This document shows, in pieces, positions 23,831 through 32,171 of a DNA stretch of 40,666 bases. Under the pieces are notes generated by a model. That model had not been told where the DNA came from and did no database searches. It saw only the letters and a list, made by a program, of their open reading frames with translations. Positions within the stretch are counted from its first letter, which is position 1; each line of letters starts with the position of its first letter. The translations under genes were made by a program, and so were the position numbers. Where the stretch lies: assembly GCF_900116235.1 (NCBI RefSeq), contig NZ_FPAA01000018.1:1-40666 (forward strand). The letters run 5' to 3'. Source of the stretch: Marininema halotolerans. Its GTDB lineage: Bacteria > Bacillota > Bacilli > Thermoactinomycetales > DSM-45169.

Positions 23831-24265
23831 ATGGATTTCACAATCGAAGAAATCGAAAAATTGCACGGGGATGAGTATGAAGGCATTGTAGAGCCATATG
23901 GTCTTCCTATATGGTATGACGGGATTCGTAAAAAGAAATTGTCAGAGCTCAGGGAAGATGATATTGCTAGATTGATCAGACAAGATCTCTATGTAGATTA
24001 TGCGATTGAAGAAGGGCTCAAGCGAGTAAAACAAGATCCTTCCTGTGGAGTTAAATACCCTGGAGAGGTTATACATGCATTGTCTACAATTAATAAAAAG
24101 TATTGGATAGAATATCCTGTATTAAGTGTGAAATCGCTTGAAATTATTCAGTTAATAAGAGTTAATTATACAATAATTAAAAATGATGATTATCTAGTGG
24201 AAGAGGATAAGGTGGAAATATATGAAAGTCTATTTGAAATCGAGAAGAACATCAAAATAAAATAA
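23831..24265 (+). CDS. CdiI-like contact-dependent inhibition immunity protein (copy 2)
   Basis: 144 residues; GTGAGGGG upstream as in copy 1. Residues 28-67 (WYDGIRKKKLSELREDD and on) are identical to copy 1 and differ by about one base in 115 at DNA level. From residue 70 the two differ widely (SCGVKYPGEVIHALSTINKK here) until the shared end IYESLFEIEKNI. This mosaic suggests gene conversion with selection for different toxin contacts. Function as for copy 1. Confidence 0.75.
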   Translation: MDFTIEEIEKLHGDEYEGIVEPYGLPIWYDGIRKKKLSELREDDIARLIRQDLYVDYAIEEGLKRVKQDPSCGVKYPGEVIHALSTINKKYWIEYPVLSVKSLEIIQLIRVNYTIIKNDDYLVEEDKVEIYESLFEIEKNIKIK

Positions 24266-24447
24266 AAGCCCATTGATATTCCCTAAAGGTAAACAGTGAA
24301 GAAGTCCAAGAAAGTTGATTTTTAGCATGGAGAGTGCCACGCATTAGGGATACCTGCCCTCGATGTAGAGAAAGTACCGTTTGTGTTTAGATGGAATTAC
24401 AGATCCTCTTTCACTTGACTGATTAAAACCAAATTGAGGTGATTCTA

Positions 24448-24699
24448 ATGAAACAAAGTGAGGAGTATACCTATTAACATTTGCTAAGAGATTTGAGAAG
24501 GGGCTATGAAATAGAATTTAATTACAAGGAAGAAACCTATTCTTTTAGTTGTAAAAAATATGGATGGTATCTTACGAGATATCGTGATGGAGAAGATCAA
24601 TCATTCCTTGATGTAGAAAGTTTGATAGAGAATGGAAAAATCGAAGAAAAAAACATAAGTGAGTTTTGGATGGAAGTAAAGAATGCAGGGACTGCTTGA
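24448..24699 (+). pseudogene. GExY small-protein family, nonsense-broken copy
   Basis: ATG 24448 after TTGAGGTGA, MKQSEEYTY, TAA at 24475, then HLLRDLRRGYEIEFNYKEET and IEEKNISEFWMEVKN. The stop falls where relatives have an aromatic residue before the F/L-rich helix. It is followed, as at 29258, by a tandem-domain protein. Confidence 0.75.
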
Positions 24700-24744
24700 A
24701 TTTATCAACATAAAAAGTGGGTTAACTAAGTGCAACGAATCAAA

Positions 24745-24914
24745 GATGATACTTCTCCCTGCTTGTGAATTTGAAGAGGAATTACCGAATAAGGTTTTTT
24801 TTGAGATAAAGAGAATGTAAGATAGCCATATCATCAAGCATGTGCAAGATGGTACCACCAAATCCTACATTTATAATCGCAACCGCATGCTCCTGAGATT
24901 CCCGACATTTAGAT
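24745..24914 (+). pseudogene. 3' scrap of the EEELPNxGFF family and a YD-repeat scrap
   Basis: 24757-24810 reads LLPACEFEEELPNKVFF, the end of the family at 14060 and 27227. 24839-24914 then reads HVQDGTTKSYIYNRNRMLLR, a decayed Rhs YD repeat. Confidence 0.6.
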
Positions 24915-24947
24915 GAATGAAAAGCCCCAAATAGAGTGGAGATAATT

Positions 24948-25676
24948 GTGAAATATTCGATCGATGTGTCACTTCATCCGTTAGTATCCGATGAACTCTT
25001 TCCAGTTGGAGCGCTGCTAAGTGATGTAGCAGATTTTGAAAATGGTAATTGGGTAGAAGAGATGATAAAGGAAATTGATCAAGTACTAAACAGTGAAAAA
25101 GAATGCGGTGAAACAGTAAGTTATGCGTGCTGTCTTGAAATTCGAAAGGATAAGACCAAAGCTTTTTTCAATTTTGGGGACGAAGAAGAATGTGAAATTG
25201 AGACAGTCGAGTTAAGGAGATTAATTATACAATGGCTAAAGATGATTGAAGAAATAAAGGGGTGGGTACAAGAAGCACCAATCACGACAAATCGCAATGG
25301 ATGTAAAAGGTATTTGGATAGCAGAATAACGACAAGGGAAGAAAATGTTTTGAAATATTTTTTAGATATATTTCCTATTGTTTCATTTGAATCGATGGAC
25401 ATCTATCAAGTTGGTGCGCTTCTGACTAATGATGTCACAGATGGTGTGTTTCATGTCCAATTAATTGATCAAGTTTTAAACCATAAAAAAGGAACTGCTG
25501 TTACAGAAAGTGAAGCATATTCGCTAGAGATTCGAAAGGCTAAGACATTTGTTACAAATAAAACTAATGGCTATCAAAGTGAAATTGAGACGGTAGAACT
25601 AAGGCGATTGATTGAGCAATGGGTGAAGATGAAGGAGCGAATACGGGAGAGCGTACAATGGCACAATGCAATTTAG
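24948..25676 (+). CDS. tandem-domain probable immunity protein (copy 1)
   Basis: 242 residues from GTG 24948 (GTGGAG seven bases upstream; an earlier GTG at 24936 overlaps it). Two homologous halves: first LEIRKDKTKAFFNFGDEEE with EIETVELRRLIIQWLKM, second LEIRKAKTFVTNKTNGYQ with EIETVELRRLIEQWVKM. The second half opens with LKYFLDIFPIV, where L is a TTG, corresponding to the MKY start. So two single-domain genes have fused. The homologue at 29646 has the same plan. Confidence 0.75.
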   Translation: MKYSIDVSLHPLVSDELFPVGALLSDVADFENGNWVEEMIKEIDQVLNSEKECGETVSYACCLEIRKDKTKAFFNFGDEEECEIETVELRRLIIQWLKMIEEIKGWVQEAPITTNRNGCKRYLDSRITTREENVLKYFLDIFPIVSFESMDIYQVGALLTNDVTDGVFHVQLIDQVLNHKKGTAVTESEAYSLEIRKAKTFVTNKTNGYQSEIETVELRRLIEQWVKMKERIRESVQWHNAI

Positions 25677-25818
25677 TAGATTGTTGAAGATCATCACGCT
25701 TGGTAGTTGTCTACAAGCGTTTTTAGTCGTTCTTGGCGAATTGGAATTCTTCAAGTCACGCAGCTGGGATGCATGATAAGGCTATGAAGTGAAGGGTAAA
25801 TGAGGTGCCTATTAAAAA

Positions 25819-26328
25819 ATGAATTACATTGATGTGTTCAAGGAAGAAGACATTGAAGTGAATTGGTTGACTCTATTAATAGGACTAGATGGTCCAGCTA
25901 ACTTCCCTCCATTAGTGGATGTAGCAGAGATAATTAACTTTGCGATTGAGTTACTTGATGGTACTTCAGATAGGGATATCATATCAATTGCTACAGCTTA
26001 TGTATCAGAGAGTGAAGCCATACGATCGTCTTTAATGAAATTATCTAAGAGAGTAGATTGTAACGAAGAGTTTGAGATGCGAAAGTGGAGATATATTTTG
26101 TTGAAAAGCATGATGAAGGATGTTCCTCAAGATTCATTGTATGGGTTGATATTCCTGACGGAATTTTGGGCGGATTTTGATTACCCATCAGATCGTCCTC
26201 ATCTTGTGCAAGGACAAAAAAATAGTTTGACACCCGAAGAGTATTACTCCGATGAATTTTTTGAAAAGACAATTGCTAATCATTATACGTGGCTTAAGCA
26301 AGAACTCAATATCCTAGTAAAACAATAG
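25819..26328 (+). CDS. DUF2247-like probable immunity protein
   Basis: 169 residues, helical: VNWLTLLIGLDGPANFPPLV, CNEEFEMRKWRYILLKSMMK, LYGLIFLTEFWADFDYPSDR, NSLTPEEYYSDEFFEK and HYTWLKQELNIL. The KW, FWxxFxYPxDxP and C-terminal WLxxEL segments resemble DUF2247. The ribosome site is weak (GAGGTG 11 bases before the ATG). Immunity role inferred from neighbours. Confidence 0.62.
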   Translation: MNYIDVFKEEDIEVNWLTLLIGLDGPANFPPLVDVAEIINFAIELLDGTSDRDIISIATAYVSESEAIRSSLMKLSKRVDCNEEFEMRKWRYILLKSMMKDVPQDSLYGLIFLTEFWADFDYPSDRPHLVQGQKNSLTPEEYYSDEFFEKTIANHYTWLKQELNILVKQ

Positions 26329-26418
26329 TGATCGATATCTGTTGGATGAGCAAGATGAGACAGTGGGTACACGTAAGCAAACCTGGAATTCTACCACAAT
26401 GGAGGGAGCCACTAGTTA

Positions 26419-26706
26419 ATGAATGATGAATGGGAAGAAGCTTTAAGTAAAAATGATCACTATACGTTTCATGATTTTTTGATCTTTGTGAAGATAGGTC
26501 TTGATGTAGAATTTACATGTAGAGGTGAACAGTATTGTGCATGTTCATCTGGAAATGAGGAAGAAGGGCGTTATATATTCTATCGATTTTATGATGATTC
26601 CTCGGTTCAACATTTTAAGAGCGTAGAGCTTCTGGGCGAAAATGCTGTTATTAAAGGTGAGAAGCCTAAGGATATGTGGGATGAAGTGACGATAGATAGC
26701 ATGTAG
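26419..26706 (+). CDS. GExY small-protein family (copy 2), probable immunity protein
   Basis: 95 residues; TGGAGGGAG is 12 bases upstream of the ATG, slightly far. TFHDFLIFVKIGLDVEFTCR, GEQYCACSSGNEEEGRYIFY, RFYDDSSVQHFKSVELLGEN and GEKPKDMWDEV; close relative of 21781, differing mainly at the N-terminus. No damage visible. Confidence 0.72.
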   Translation: MNDEWEEALSKNDHYTFHDFLIFVKIGLDVEFTCRGEQYCACSSGNEEEGRYIFYRFYDDSSVQHFKSVELLGENAVIKGEKPKDMWDEVTIDSM

Positions 26707-26806
26707 TTACAAGAGATACCACCACAATCGATGGTTAATTAAAATACGATTGATCGAGTTACATGGAACCATTGGGATGTGCGACTGAAAGGGAGCGTAA
26801 ATTGCT

Positions 26807-27211
26807 ATGGACCAATTGTTTTTAAAATGGGTAAAGGATTACGCTAAAGATTTCTTTGGACCAGATATCGAGATCATTGAAATTAAGCTACCGACTGCTC
26901 ATAAAAACCCATTTTCTAGGATAACTAATTTTAAAGAGGATAATTTTTATGGTGAAGTAATTGTATGGAAAAACGGTGGGCTAGAACTGCAAATTTCATA
27001 TATACATGATCCAATTCTATACGAATACCACCTTATTGACGAAAGTGTTTTATTTGCTCGCGTTTTAAGCAATTACAGAGAAGTATTGCAAACAGGTCGG
27101 TTAAAAACGAAGGCTACACTTCGTAAGATTGAAATCAAAGCATCTTCTTGGAATGGTGACTGGGATGTGTTTATCGAAAGTAGAGGGAAGGGCCAGAACC
27201 GTATTTACTAA
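26807..27211 (+). CDS. probable immunity protein, TriTu-like family (copy 3)
   Basis: 134 residues; GGGAGCG upstream. LFLKWVKDYAKDFFGPDIEI, VIVWKNGGLELQISY, YEYHLIDESVLFARVLSNYR, TGRLKTKATLRKIEIKAS and WNGDWDVFIE. Same family as 8533 and 32172; the C-terminal half is nearly shared with 32172. It lies 16 bases before the next gene, with which it is probably co-transcribed. Confidence 0.7.
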   Translation: MDQLFLKWVKDYAKDFFGPDIEIIEIKLPTAHKNPFSRITNFKEDNFYGEVIVWKNGGLELQISYIHDPILYEYHLIDESVLFARVLSNYREVLQTGRLKTKATLRKIEIKASSWNGDWDVFIESRGKGQNRIY

Positions 27212-27226
27212 AATAGAGGTGTTACA

Positions 27227-27595
27227 ATGAAATATTCAAGTTTGCATGGTCATTTATTTGTTGATACAGATATGGATACTGATCAACTATTAAACCTACT
27301 AATTAATAAGTCAAATGGAATTCCAGGGTATTTGCAGTCTATGAGTACCGATTCATATGAAATAGATTTAAGCACGAATGATGATTTTGATCAAATAAAA
27401 AGGCATACAGAAGAAACCGATTCATTTTTATATTTTCGGTATTGCGCAGAAGTCGACATTGTTGAAGGTTATTTAGAATCAATGTATATCAAAGAGATTG
27501 GGGAATTATTGCAATCGCTTTATTCAACAGGATTTAGAGTGGTCCTTGCTTGTGAGTTTGAAGAAGAATTACCGAATAAGGGATTCTTCTTGTGA
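27227..27595 (+). CDS. probable immunity protein, EEELPNxGFF family (copy 2)
   Basis: 122 residues; AGAGGTG lies seven bases before the ATG. KYSSLHGHLFVDTDMDTDQL, LSTNDDFDQIKRHTEETDSF, LYFRYCAEVDIVEG, IKEIGELLQSLYSTGFRVVL and ACEFEEELPNKGFFL. Same length and ends as 14060. The KYSS start may recur as a relic at 34081. Confidence 0.72.
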   Translation: MKYSSLHGHLFVDTDMDTDQLLNLLINKSNGIPGYLQSMSTDSYEIDLSTNDDFDQIKRHTEETDSFLYFRYCAEVDIVEGYLESMYIKEIGELLQSLYSTGFRVVLACEFEEELPNKGFFL

Positions 27596-27692
27596 GAAGA
27601 TGTGCAAGTTCGTACTCTTCTTAACTGATCGCTTATCTTTTACAATCCCAAAGTCTTAGCATGCTCATATGCAAGGAGGTTACTTTCTAACG

Positions 27693-28250
27693 ATGGTATT
27701 TAAAAATCAGTCTCTTATAAATTTAGAAATTGTATCAAGTGAAGTAGATGGAGTTGTGAAAAATATTGAGATGAGTCATATTAATGGTGGTATTATTATA
27801 AAAATATTTGATATTATAAATAAAAAGGTTATTAATGAAACAATTAATCCATATTTTTATAATAATAGTCAAGATGGATTTAAAAAATTACTTTTATCAA
27901 CGGATATTAAGTCATCGATTCCTTTGCTTAAACTAGATGATGGACTTCAAGGGGATACAGATTTTCAATTAAGCAATTCATTTGCCTTTGAATCGGAGAT
28001 TGCATCTGCTATTTACCAGGGTGGTGCCTATTTTAAATTTAAAGGTAATTCGAGAGAGTCAAAAAATATAGCTGCTAATTTCACTGATTTTATATTTGGT
28101 ATAGAGGATCCTGATTCTAATATTAAAACCTTTGAATCTTGCAAACCATGGAGCAAATGGTTTTTTGATGTTGCATGGGATGTATCTTGGCTAATATTTG
28201 ATGGACGCAAGAATAAATTATGGATAATTTGTATAACTGATACAGATTAA
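27693..28250 (+). CDS. probable immunity protein, unassigned family
   Basis: 185 residues from ATG 27693; the only ribosome site, AAGGAGG, lies between the earlier ATG (27669) and this one. The second half carries ESEIASAIYQGGAYFKFKG, then KTFESCKPWSKWFFDVAWDV, SWLIFDGRKNKLWIICITDT. The PWSKWFxxxAWDxSWLIFD pattern looks strongly conserved, but I cannot name the family. Soluble, very AT-rich. Confidence 0.65.
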   Translation: MVFKNQSLINLEIVSSEVDGVVKNIEMSHINGGIIIKIFDIINKKVINETINPYFYNNSQDGFKKLLLSTDIKSSIPLLKLDDGLQGDTDFQLSNSFAFESEIASAIYQGGAYFKFKGNSRESKNIAANFTDFIFGIEDPDSNIKTFESCKPWSKWFFDVAWDVSWLIFDGRKNKLWIICITDTD

Positions 28251-28517
28251 GTGCTCTTTTGTTAGATCTTCATCACCTACGCCGCCTCTGATTCACACCC
28301 TTAGCACAATCCTGGTATGGAGACCGCTATTGACTTCATGTGTGGGTCTTCTCGGATGAAGTCGAAAGCATCACCGACATAGATATACACCTATACCACT
28401 TGAGTGGAAGGAGGAGAGGATAAGGACTCCCTTCTATGCTAAGGTTACAACAACCGCTGTGTCGTAGAGATTTGCATGATGAAAAGGGTGGTTTTACGCG
28501 GTAACTACATCGACACG
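28251..28517 (+). other. gene-free stretch
   Basis: GC is higher than in the neighbouring genes, which suggests decayed toxin-core DNA, but no frame gives a recognisable motif. Confidence 0.3.
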
Positions 28518-28649
28518 ATGTATGGTAAGACACAAAGAAGCATTACTGGCTTAGGGAAGCCAAGCTCCCTTAAGGAAGTGAGTTCTAAGCGAGCAAAATT
28601 ACTAAATCGTATGGGTTATACCAATGCCTATTGTATTAGTATCGATTAA
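28518..28649 (+). pseudogene. probable toxin 3' end
   Basis: 43 codons, MYGKTQRSITGLGKPSSLKE then RAKLLNRMGYTNAYCISID, ending on the TAA that lies 12 bases before the next ATG. Position and lack of a ribosome site suggest the last part of a toxin tip rather than a gene. Confidence 0.4.
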
Positions 28650-28661
28650 ATGGAGGATTTC

Positions 28662-29114
28662 ATGGATAAAAGTGTTTTGTATTTTATTTTTGACCTAATT
28701 TGGATTGTTGATGAGAAGAACAAAGATCAAACTGCTTGCATTGATGAGTTTAATAAAGGATTAAGGTTTGGATATAGTGCTGTGATGCAGATGATCATAT
28801 CTAAAGTTTCAGATTTGGGTAGTGAATACGAGAAGGTGGTGAAAAATGAGGGAGAGGGAATGAGTATCGATTCACTTTTAGATGTGCAGAGAAAAGATGG
28901 CTTAAAGAATGAAAATACTTTCTTGACCAATCTCATATCAGCCCTAAAGGTGAAATATAACAGTACTATCAATGAAAAAAATGATTTTATATCAGGAGAA
29001 AATTTTTCTTATTATGATATATTGGATATTATTGAATCGCAATTGATTCTATTCGACTACGATATAACGTTGTTTGATAATATAACACCAATCCTCGGAC
29101 AAAAAGTGAAGTAG
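28662..29114 (+). CDS. probable immunity protein, unassigned family
   Basis: 150 residues from ATG 28662; TGGAGGA five bases upstream overlaps the earlier ATG at 28650. Helical: SVLYFIFDLIWIVDEKNKDQ, FGYSAVMQMIISKVSDLGSE and YYDILDIIESQLILFDYDIT. No family recognised. It follows a probable toxin end and is followed by another, the usual alternation of the island. Confidence 0.6.
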   Translation: MDKSVLYFIFDLIWIVDEKNKDQTACIDEFNKGLRFGYSAVMQMIISKVSDLGSEYEKVVKNEGEGMSIDSLLDVQRKDGLKNENTFLTNLISALKVKYNSTINEKNDFISGENFSYYDILDIIESQLILFDYDITLFDNITPILGQKVK

Positions 29115-29135
29115 CATGTATATTCCTAGAGAACC

Positions 29136-29257
29136 GGCTTTGGAAAATCAGAGGATGATATTCATCCGAACATGGCACAAAAAGTATGGAATGAACCTAT
29201 AGGGCTTGATGATCTTCAAGATCTTAAATCACACAGTAATGGAAGGGTGTGGGTTCG
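29136..29257 (+). pseudogene. probable toxin 3' remnant
   Basis: Open frame GFGKSEDDIHPNMAQKVWNE, PIGLDDLQDLKSHSNGRVWV without a start, running into the next gene in another frame. Not assigned to a toxin class. Confidence 0.35.
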
Positions 29258-29518
29258 ATGGATGATTACTCTTTTGATGATTTCAAGAGGGATTTAAGAA
29301 TTGGTCATGAAATAGAGCTTTGTTATAAGGGGCAAATATATGTAGTTGCCTATAGTCCTTATGATAGTAGTGAAAGAATATTATTGTTTTATAAAGCTTA
29401 TGATGAAGAATCCATTCTTGAGTACAAAAGCACGGAGGAGTTTCTCCAAAGGGGTTCAATAAATGGAAACAAGCTAGAAGACTTGTGGGAGGATATTGTA
29501 GTAGAGATGATCTTCTGA
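29258..29518 (+). CDS. GExY small-protein family (copy 3), probable immunity protein
   Basis: 87 residues from ATG 29258 (a GTG at 29249 is also possible); TGGAAGGG upstream. YSFDDFKRDLRIGHEIELCY, KGQIYVVAYSPYD, SINGNKLEDLWEDIVVEMIF. More diverged than the copies at 21781 and 26419. It precedes a tandem-domain protein exactly as the broken copy at 24448 does. Confidence 0.7.
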   Translation: MDDYSFDDFKRDLRIGHEIELCYKGQIYVVAYSPYDSSERILLFYKAYDEESILEYKSTEEFLQRGSINGNKLEDLWEDIVVEMIF

Positions 29519-29645
29519 TAGTGGTTGATCTTAGGGGCAATTTAATAGAGGTTGGATTCTGCGAAACGTTTTTCATTGTAGTGGCCGTTGGAAAGATCAA
29601 ATATCCATTCAGGTATCCCAAATCTTATCGAGTGGAGGATTAACT

Positions 29646-30347
29646 GTGAAATACGCGATTGGTGTAACGCCTTTTCCTGAAGTAACGGATGACATTCTTC
29701 CCGTTAAGTATCTTCTACATGATGTAGAATTTTTTGGAGACGAATGGGTAGAAGAGATTGTAGGAGACATTGATCAAGTATTAAACGGTAAGAAAACATG
29801 GGTGGATACAGGCAGTAATGCTTGCTCAATAGAAATTTATAAGGATAACACGAAAGTCATGTTCTATTATGGGAACGAAGAAGAATGTAAAATTGAGACG
29901 ATAGAACTAAGGCGATTGATCGTACAATGGTCGAAAATGGTGAGCGATGTAGAAAAGTTGGTCGAGGAATACCAATCACGATTACGACGATGGAAAGCAT
30001 CCTCTTCGAAAGGTGAGAATGCGATGAAATATGTTCTTGAACTACATCCAGTTGCTAAACTAGCGGTGGGAATTCAACAATTTAATCATTTACTAACCGA
30101 TGACGTCACAAATGGTGTGGACCATATCCAAATGATCGATCATGTATTAGACAATGAGAGGAAAACAGTTAAAACCGAAGGCGAAAGATATATGTTAGTC
30201 ATTTATAAAGATAAGGCAATCGCAACAAATAAAAGAAATGGTTATCAAAGTGAAATTGAGACGGTAGAACTACGGCGATTAATTGAGCAATGGGTAGAGA
30301 TGAAGAAGCGAATAAAGCAGATTGTAGAGAATCACAATGATGGTTAG
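29646..30347 (+). CDS. tandem-domain probable immunity protein (copy 2)
   Basis: 233 residues with a GTG start behind GTGGAGG. Halves: MKYAIGVTPFPEVTDDILPV ... CKIETIELRRLIVQWSKM, then MKYVLELHPVAKLAVGIQQF ... SEIETVELRRLIEQWVEM. At the border the DNA still holds AAAGGTGA, six bases and ATGAAATATG (30010-30026): the second domain has its own ribosome site and start in frame. It could thus yield both a fused and a free protein. Same plan as 24948. Confidence 0.76.
   Translation: MKYAIGVTPFPEVTDDILPVKYLLHDVEFFGDEWVEEIVGDIDQVLNGKKTWVDTGSNACSIEIYKDNTKVMFYYGNEEECKIETIELRRLIVQWSKMVSDVEKLVEEYQSRLRRWKASSSKGENAMKYVLELHPVAKLAVGIQQFNHLLTDDVTNGVDHIQMIDHVLDNERKTVKTEGERYMLVIYKDKAIATNKRNGYQSEIETVELRRLIEQWVEMKKRIKQIVENHNDG
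30010..30026 (+). promoter_or_regulatory. internal ribosome binding site and start in the tandem-domain gene
   Basis: AAAGGTGA followed after six bases by an in-frame ATG that opens the second domain with MKYVLELHP, parallel to the gene's own first codons MKYAIGVTP. Confidence 0.5.
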
Positions 30348-30651
30348 TTGATTGATTAGAGAGATATCGAAGGGTAATGTGGAAATATTTAACCATAAAG
30401 CAGTATTCCCTCGCTGAATGGAATGGGCTTATCTTTAAAGGAAAAATAAATGAAACGATCCTTTTAATTAATAGCGAAAACACTTTTTAAAAATCTTATC
30501 TTGATCCTCATGTATTTGTACAAATAATTTTCGCATGGATTCTGAAACATGGAGTAAGTCAAATTGAACGATTCAAACTTTATCGATGATATTATTTGAA
30601 TGGAATTAGAAATATATATTATTGTGAAAATAGAAAAGGGAAGCTGATAAA
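30348..30651 (+). other. gene-free stretch with one frame scrap
   Basis: 30397-30489 reads QYSLAEWNGLIFKGKINETI and LLINSENTF, perhaps the end of an immunity or toxin gene. The rest is AT-rich with nothing recognised; it must hold the promoter of the acetyltransferase, but I see no clear hexamers. Confidence 0.3.
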
Positions 30652-31251
30652 ATGGATCATAAAGAAATTTACCTTATTGGTAAAAAAGTAGTCTTGCGGG
30701 ACATCACATTAGACGATATTAAAACGATTTACCATAATACCTACCTTGCTAATGACCGTGAGCATCTTAAATGGAATGCCCCTTATCAAGAAATTGAACC
30801 CATCAGCTTTGATGAGTATTTAACAAAAGAAAAAGACTCCCTTAATAAAACTGGCACTGACAAGATAAGAAGCAAGTTGGCGATTGAAGTTGACGGCAGA
30901 TTGATTGGTCGTGTTAGCTGGTATTGGGTAGATGAAACAACGAACTGGCTTTGCAACGGACTAGTTATTTTCGATTCAAATTACTGGTCTGGTGGGTATG
31001 GAACTGACGCATTCGATTTATGGACGGACTATATATTTTGCCATATGGATGTTGCACGTGTGGGAATCTCCACATGGTCAGGCAACGAACGGATGATAAG
31101 ACTCGCACAAAGAATAGGGATGATTGAAGAGGGGCGCATTCGCAAGGCTCGAATAGTAAATGGAGAGTATTTTGATTCTATCAAAATGGGGATTTTACGT
31201 GAAGAATGGGAACAGCGAAAGATGGACCTTTCCCATGTAGTAAAGGAGTAA
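30652..31251 (+). CDS. GNAT N-acetyltransferase, RimJ/RimL type
   Basis: 199 residues; AAAAGGGAAG lies upstream. Acyl-CoA-binding GNAT fold: VVLRDITLDDIKTIY at the N-terminus, KLAIEVDGRLIGRVSWYWVD (beta 4), motif A in YWSGGYGTDAFDLWTDYIF, then VGISTWSGNERMIRLAQRIG and a C-terminal strand with GILREEW. It transfers acetyl from acetyl-CoA to an unknown amine; the family includes ribosomal-protein and antibiotic acetyltransferases. Not an immunity family; a stray metabolic gene inside the island. Confidence 0.9.
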   Translation: MDHKEIYLIGKKVVLRDITLDDIKTIYHNTYLANDREHLKWNAPYQEIEPISFDEYLTKEKDSLNKTGTDKIRSKLAIEVDGRLIGRVSWYWVDETTNWLCNGLVIFDSNYWSGGYGTDAFDLWTDYIFCHMDVARVGISTWSGNERMIRLAQRIGMIEEGRIRKARIVNGEYFDSIKMGILREEWEQRKMDLSHVVKE

Positions 31252-31329
31252 TAATTCGCAGATTAATATCTTTCTTGCATCACTGCTGATATTTACTGAT
31301 TAACTAGCACCTAAGCATACACATGGTGC

Positions 31330-31463
31330 CCTTTTAGTTGGAGGAGATAAAGGTGGCAGGGTTGCACTCCTACCGCCCGCCCAATAATAGCCTGCCATGA
31401 GCAGCCAGGTTTAGCGAGAAGTAACCCGCACACCTTTGTCACAGGAACGGGTTACTTCTTTTT
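31330..31463 (+). terminator. strong terminator preceded by a GC-rich structured segment
   Basis: 12-bp perfect stem AGAAGTAACCCG / CGGGTTACTTCT (31417-31459) with TTTT after it. Before it lies an unusually GC-rich stretch with GGAGGAG (31342) and a tiny frame GTG ... MAGLHSYRPPNNSLP, plus short palindromes (CCTGCC / GGCAGG). It may be a small RNA or a decayed small toxin gene; only the terminator is firm. Confidence 0.7.
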
Positions 31464-31530
31464 GAACGCCTGGTAAGATCTAATGTATGAATCCACTTTT
31501 TTGACCGAAGTAACAACTACTGGAGGAAGT

Positions 31531-32028
31531 ATGAAAAAGATTACTAACACATTATTAGTATTATCCATAACCGCTTTATTGTTAGGTGGCTGCTCACAAG
31601 AAAATACTACAACTGAAAAATCATTCGATTCGGAAAGCGAAGCTATAAAAGCTGCCATGAAGGATGATTCTGAGATATCAAGGATCATTGGCGAATCACC
31701 ATATGTAAACAAAGAAAGAATCGTGGTTTATCTTTATAAGAGTGAAGGCGACGAGGGTATAGGTACAGCTACTCTTACTCATAAGGGTAAAAGCATAACG
31801 TGGACAAAAAATGGTCCCGAAGTGATGGTGAAATATCAGCAGAATTATGACGTTGAGGTGCACGGGGTCGTTAAAAGTGCTTCTGGCAAAAAATATGATC
31901 TTTATGCAGGCGTGGCACATCGTCCTCACCAAACTATCGATACTCAAATGAAGCATGATGTAAAACCAAAAGTAGACAAAAAATCGAAGATCTATTACTA
32001 TTTGGTGCCTATTACCAAGTACAGATAA
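31531..32028 (+). CDS. lipoprotein of unknown function
   Basis: 165 residues from ATG 31531 behind ACTGGAGGAAG. A lipoprotein signal (KK, hydrophobic LLVLSITALLLGGC lipobox) ends at Cys 21, so the mature protein is anchored outside the membrane. The mature part has SESEAIKAAMKDDSEIS and an all-beta look with GIGTATLTHKGKSITW. No family recognised. A membrane-anchored immunity or stress lipoprotein are both possible. Confidence 0.8.
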   Translation: MKKITNTLLVLSITALLLGGCSQENTTTEKSFDSESEAIKAAMKDDSEISRIIGESPYVNKERIVVYLYKSEGDEGIGTATLTHKGKSITWTKNGPEVMVKYQQNYDVEVHGVVKSASGKKYDLYAGVAHRPHQTIDTQMKHDVKPKVDKKSKIYYYLVPITKYR

Positions 32029-32171
32029 TAGAAAGTCAGTAACGTATGGGAGATGAACAGATGAATGTGTAGGATCAATACAGAGAACTTTGCTAGAAAA
32101 TCAAGGAATAGCACCTATCCAGGATAAACTAGTAAAAGAAATGATATAAAGGTATTTGACAAGGGGCGGAC

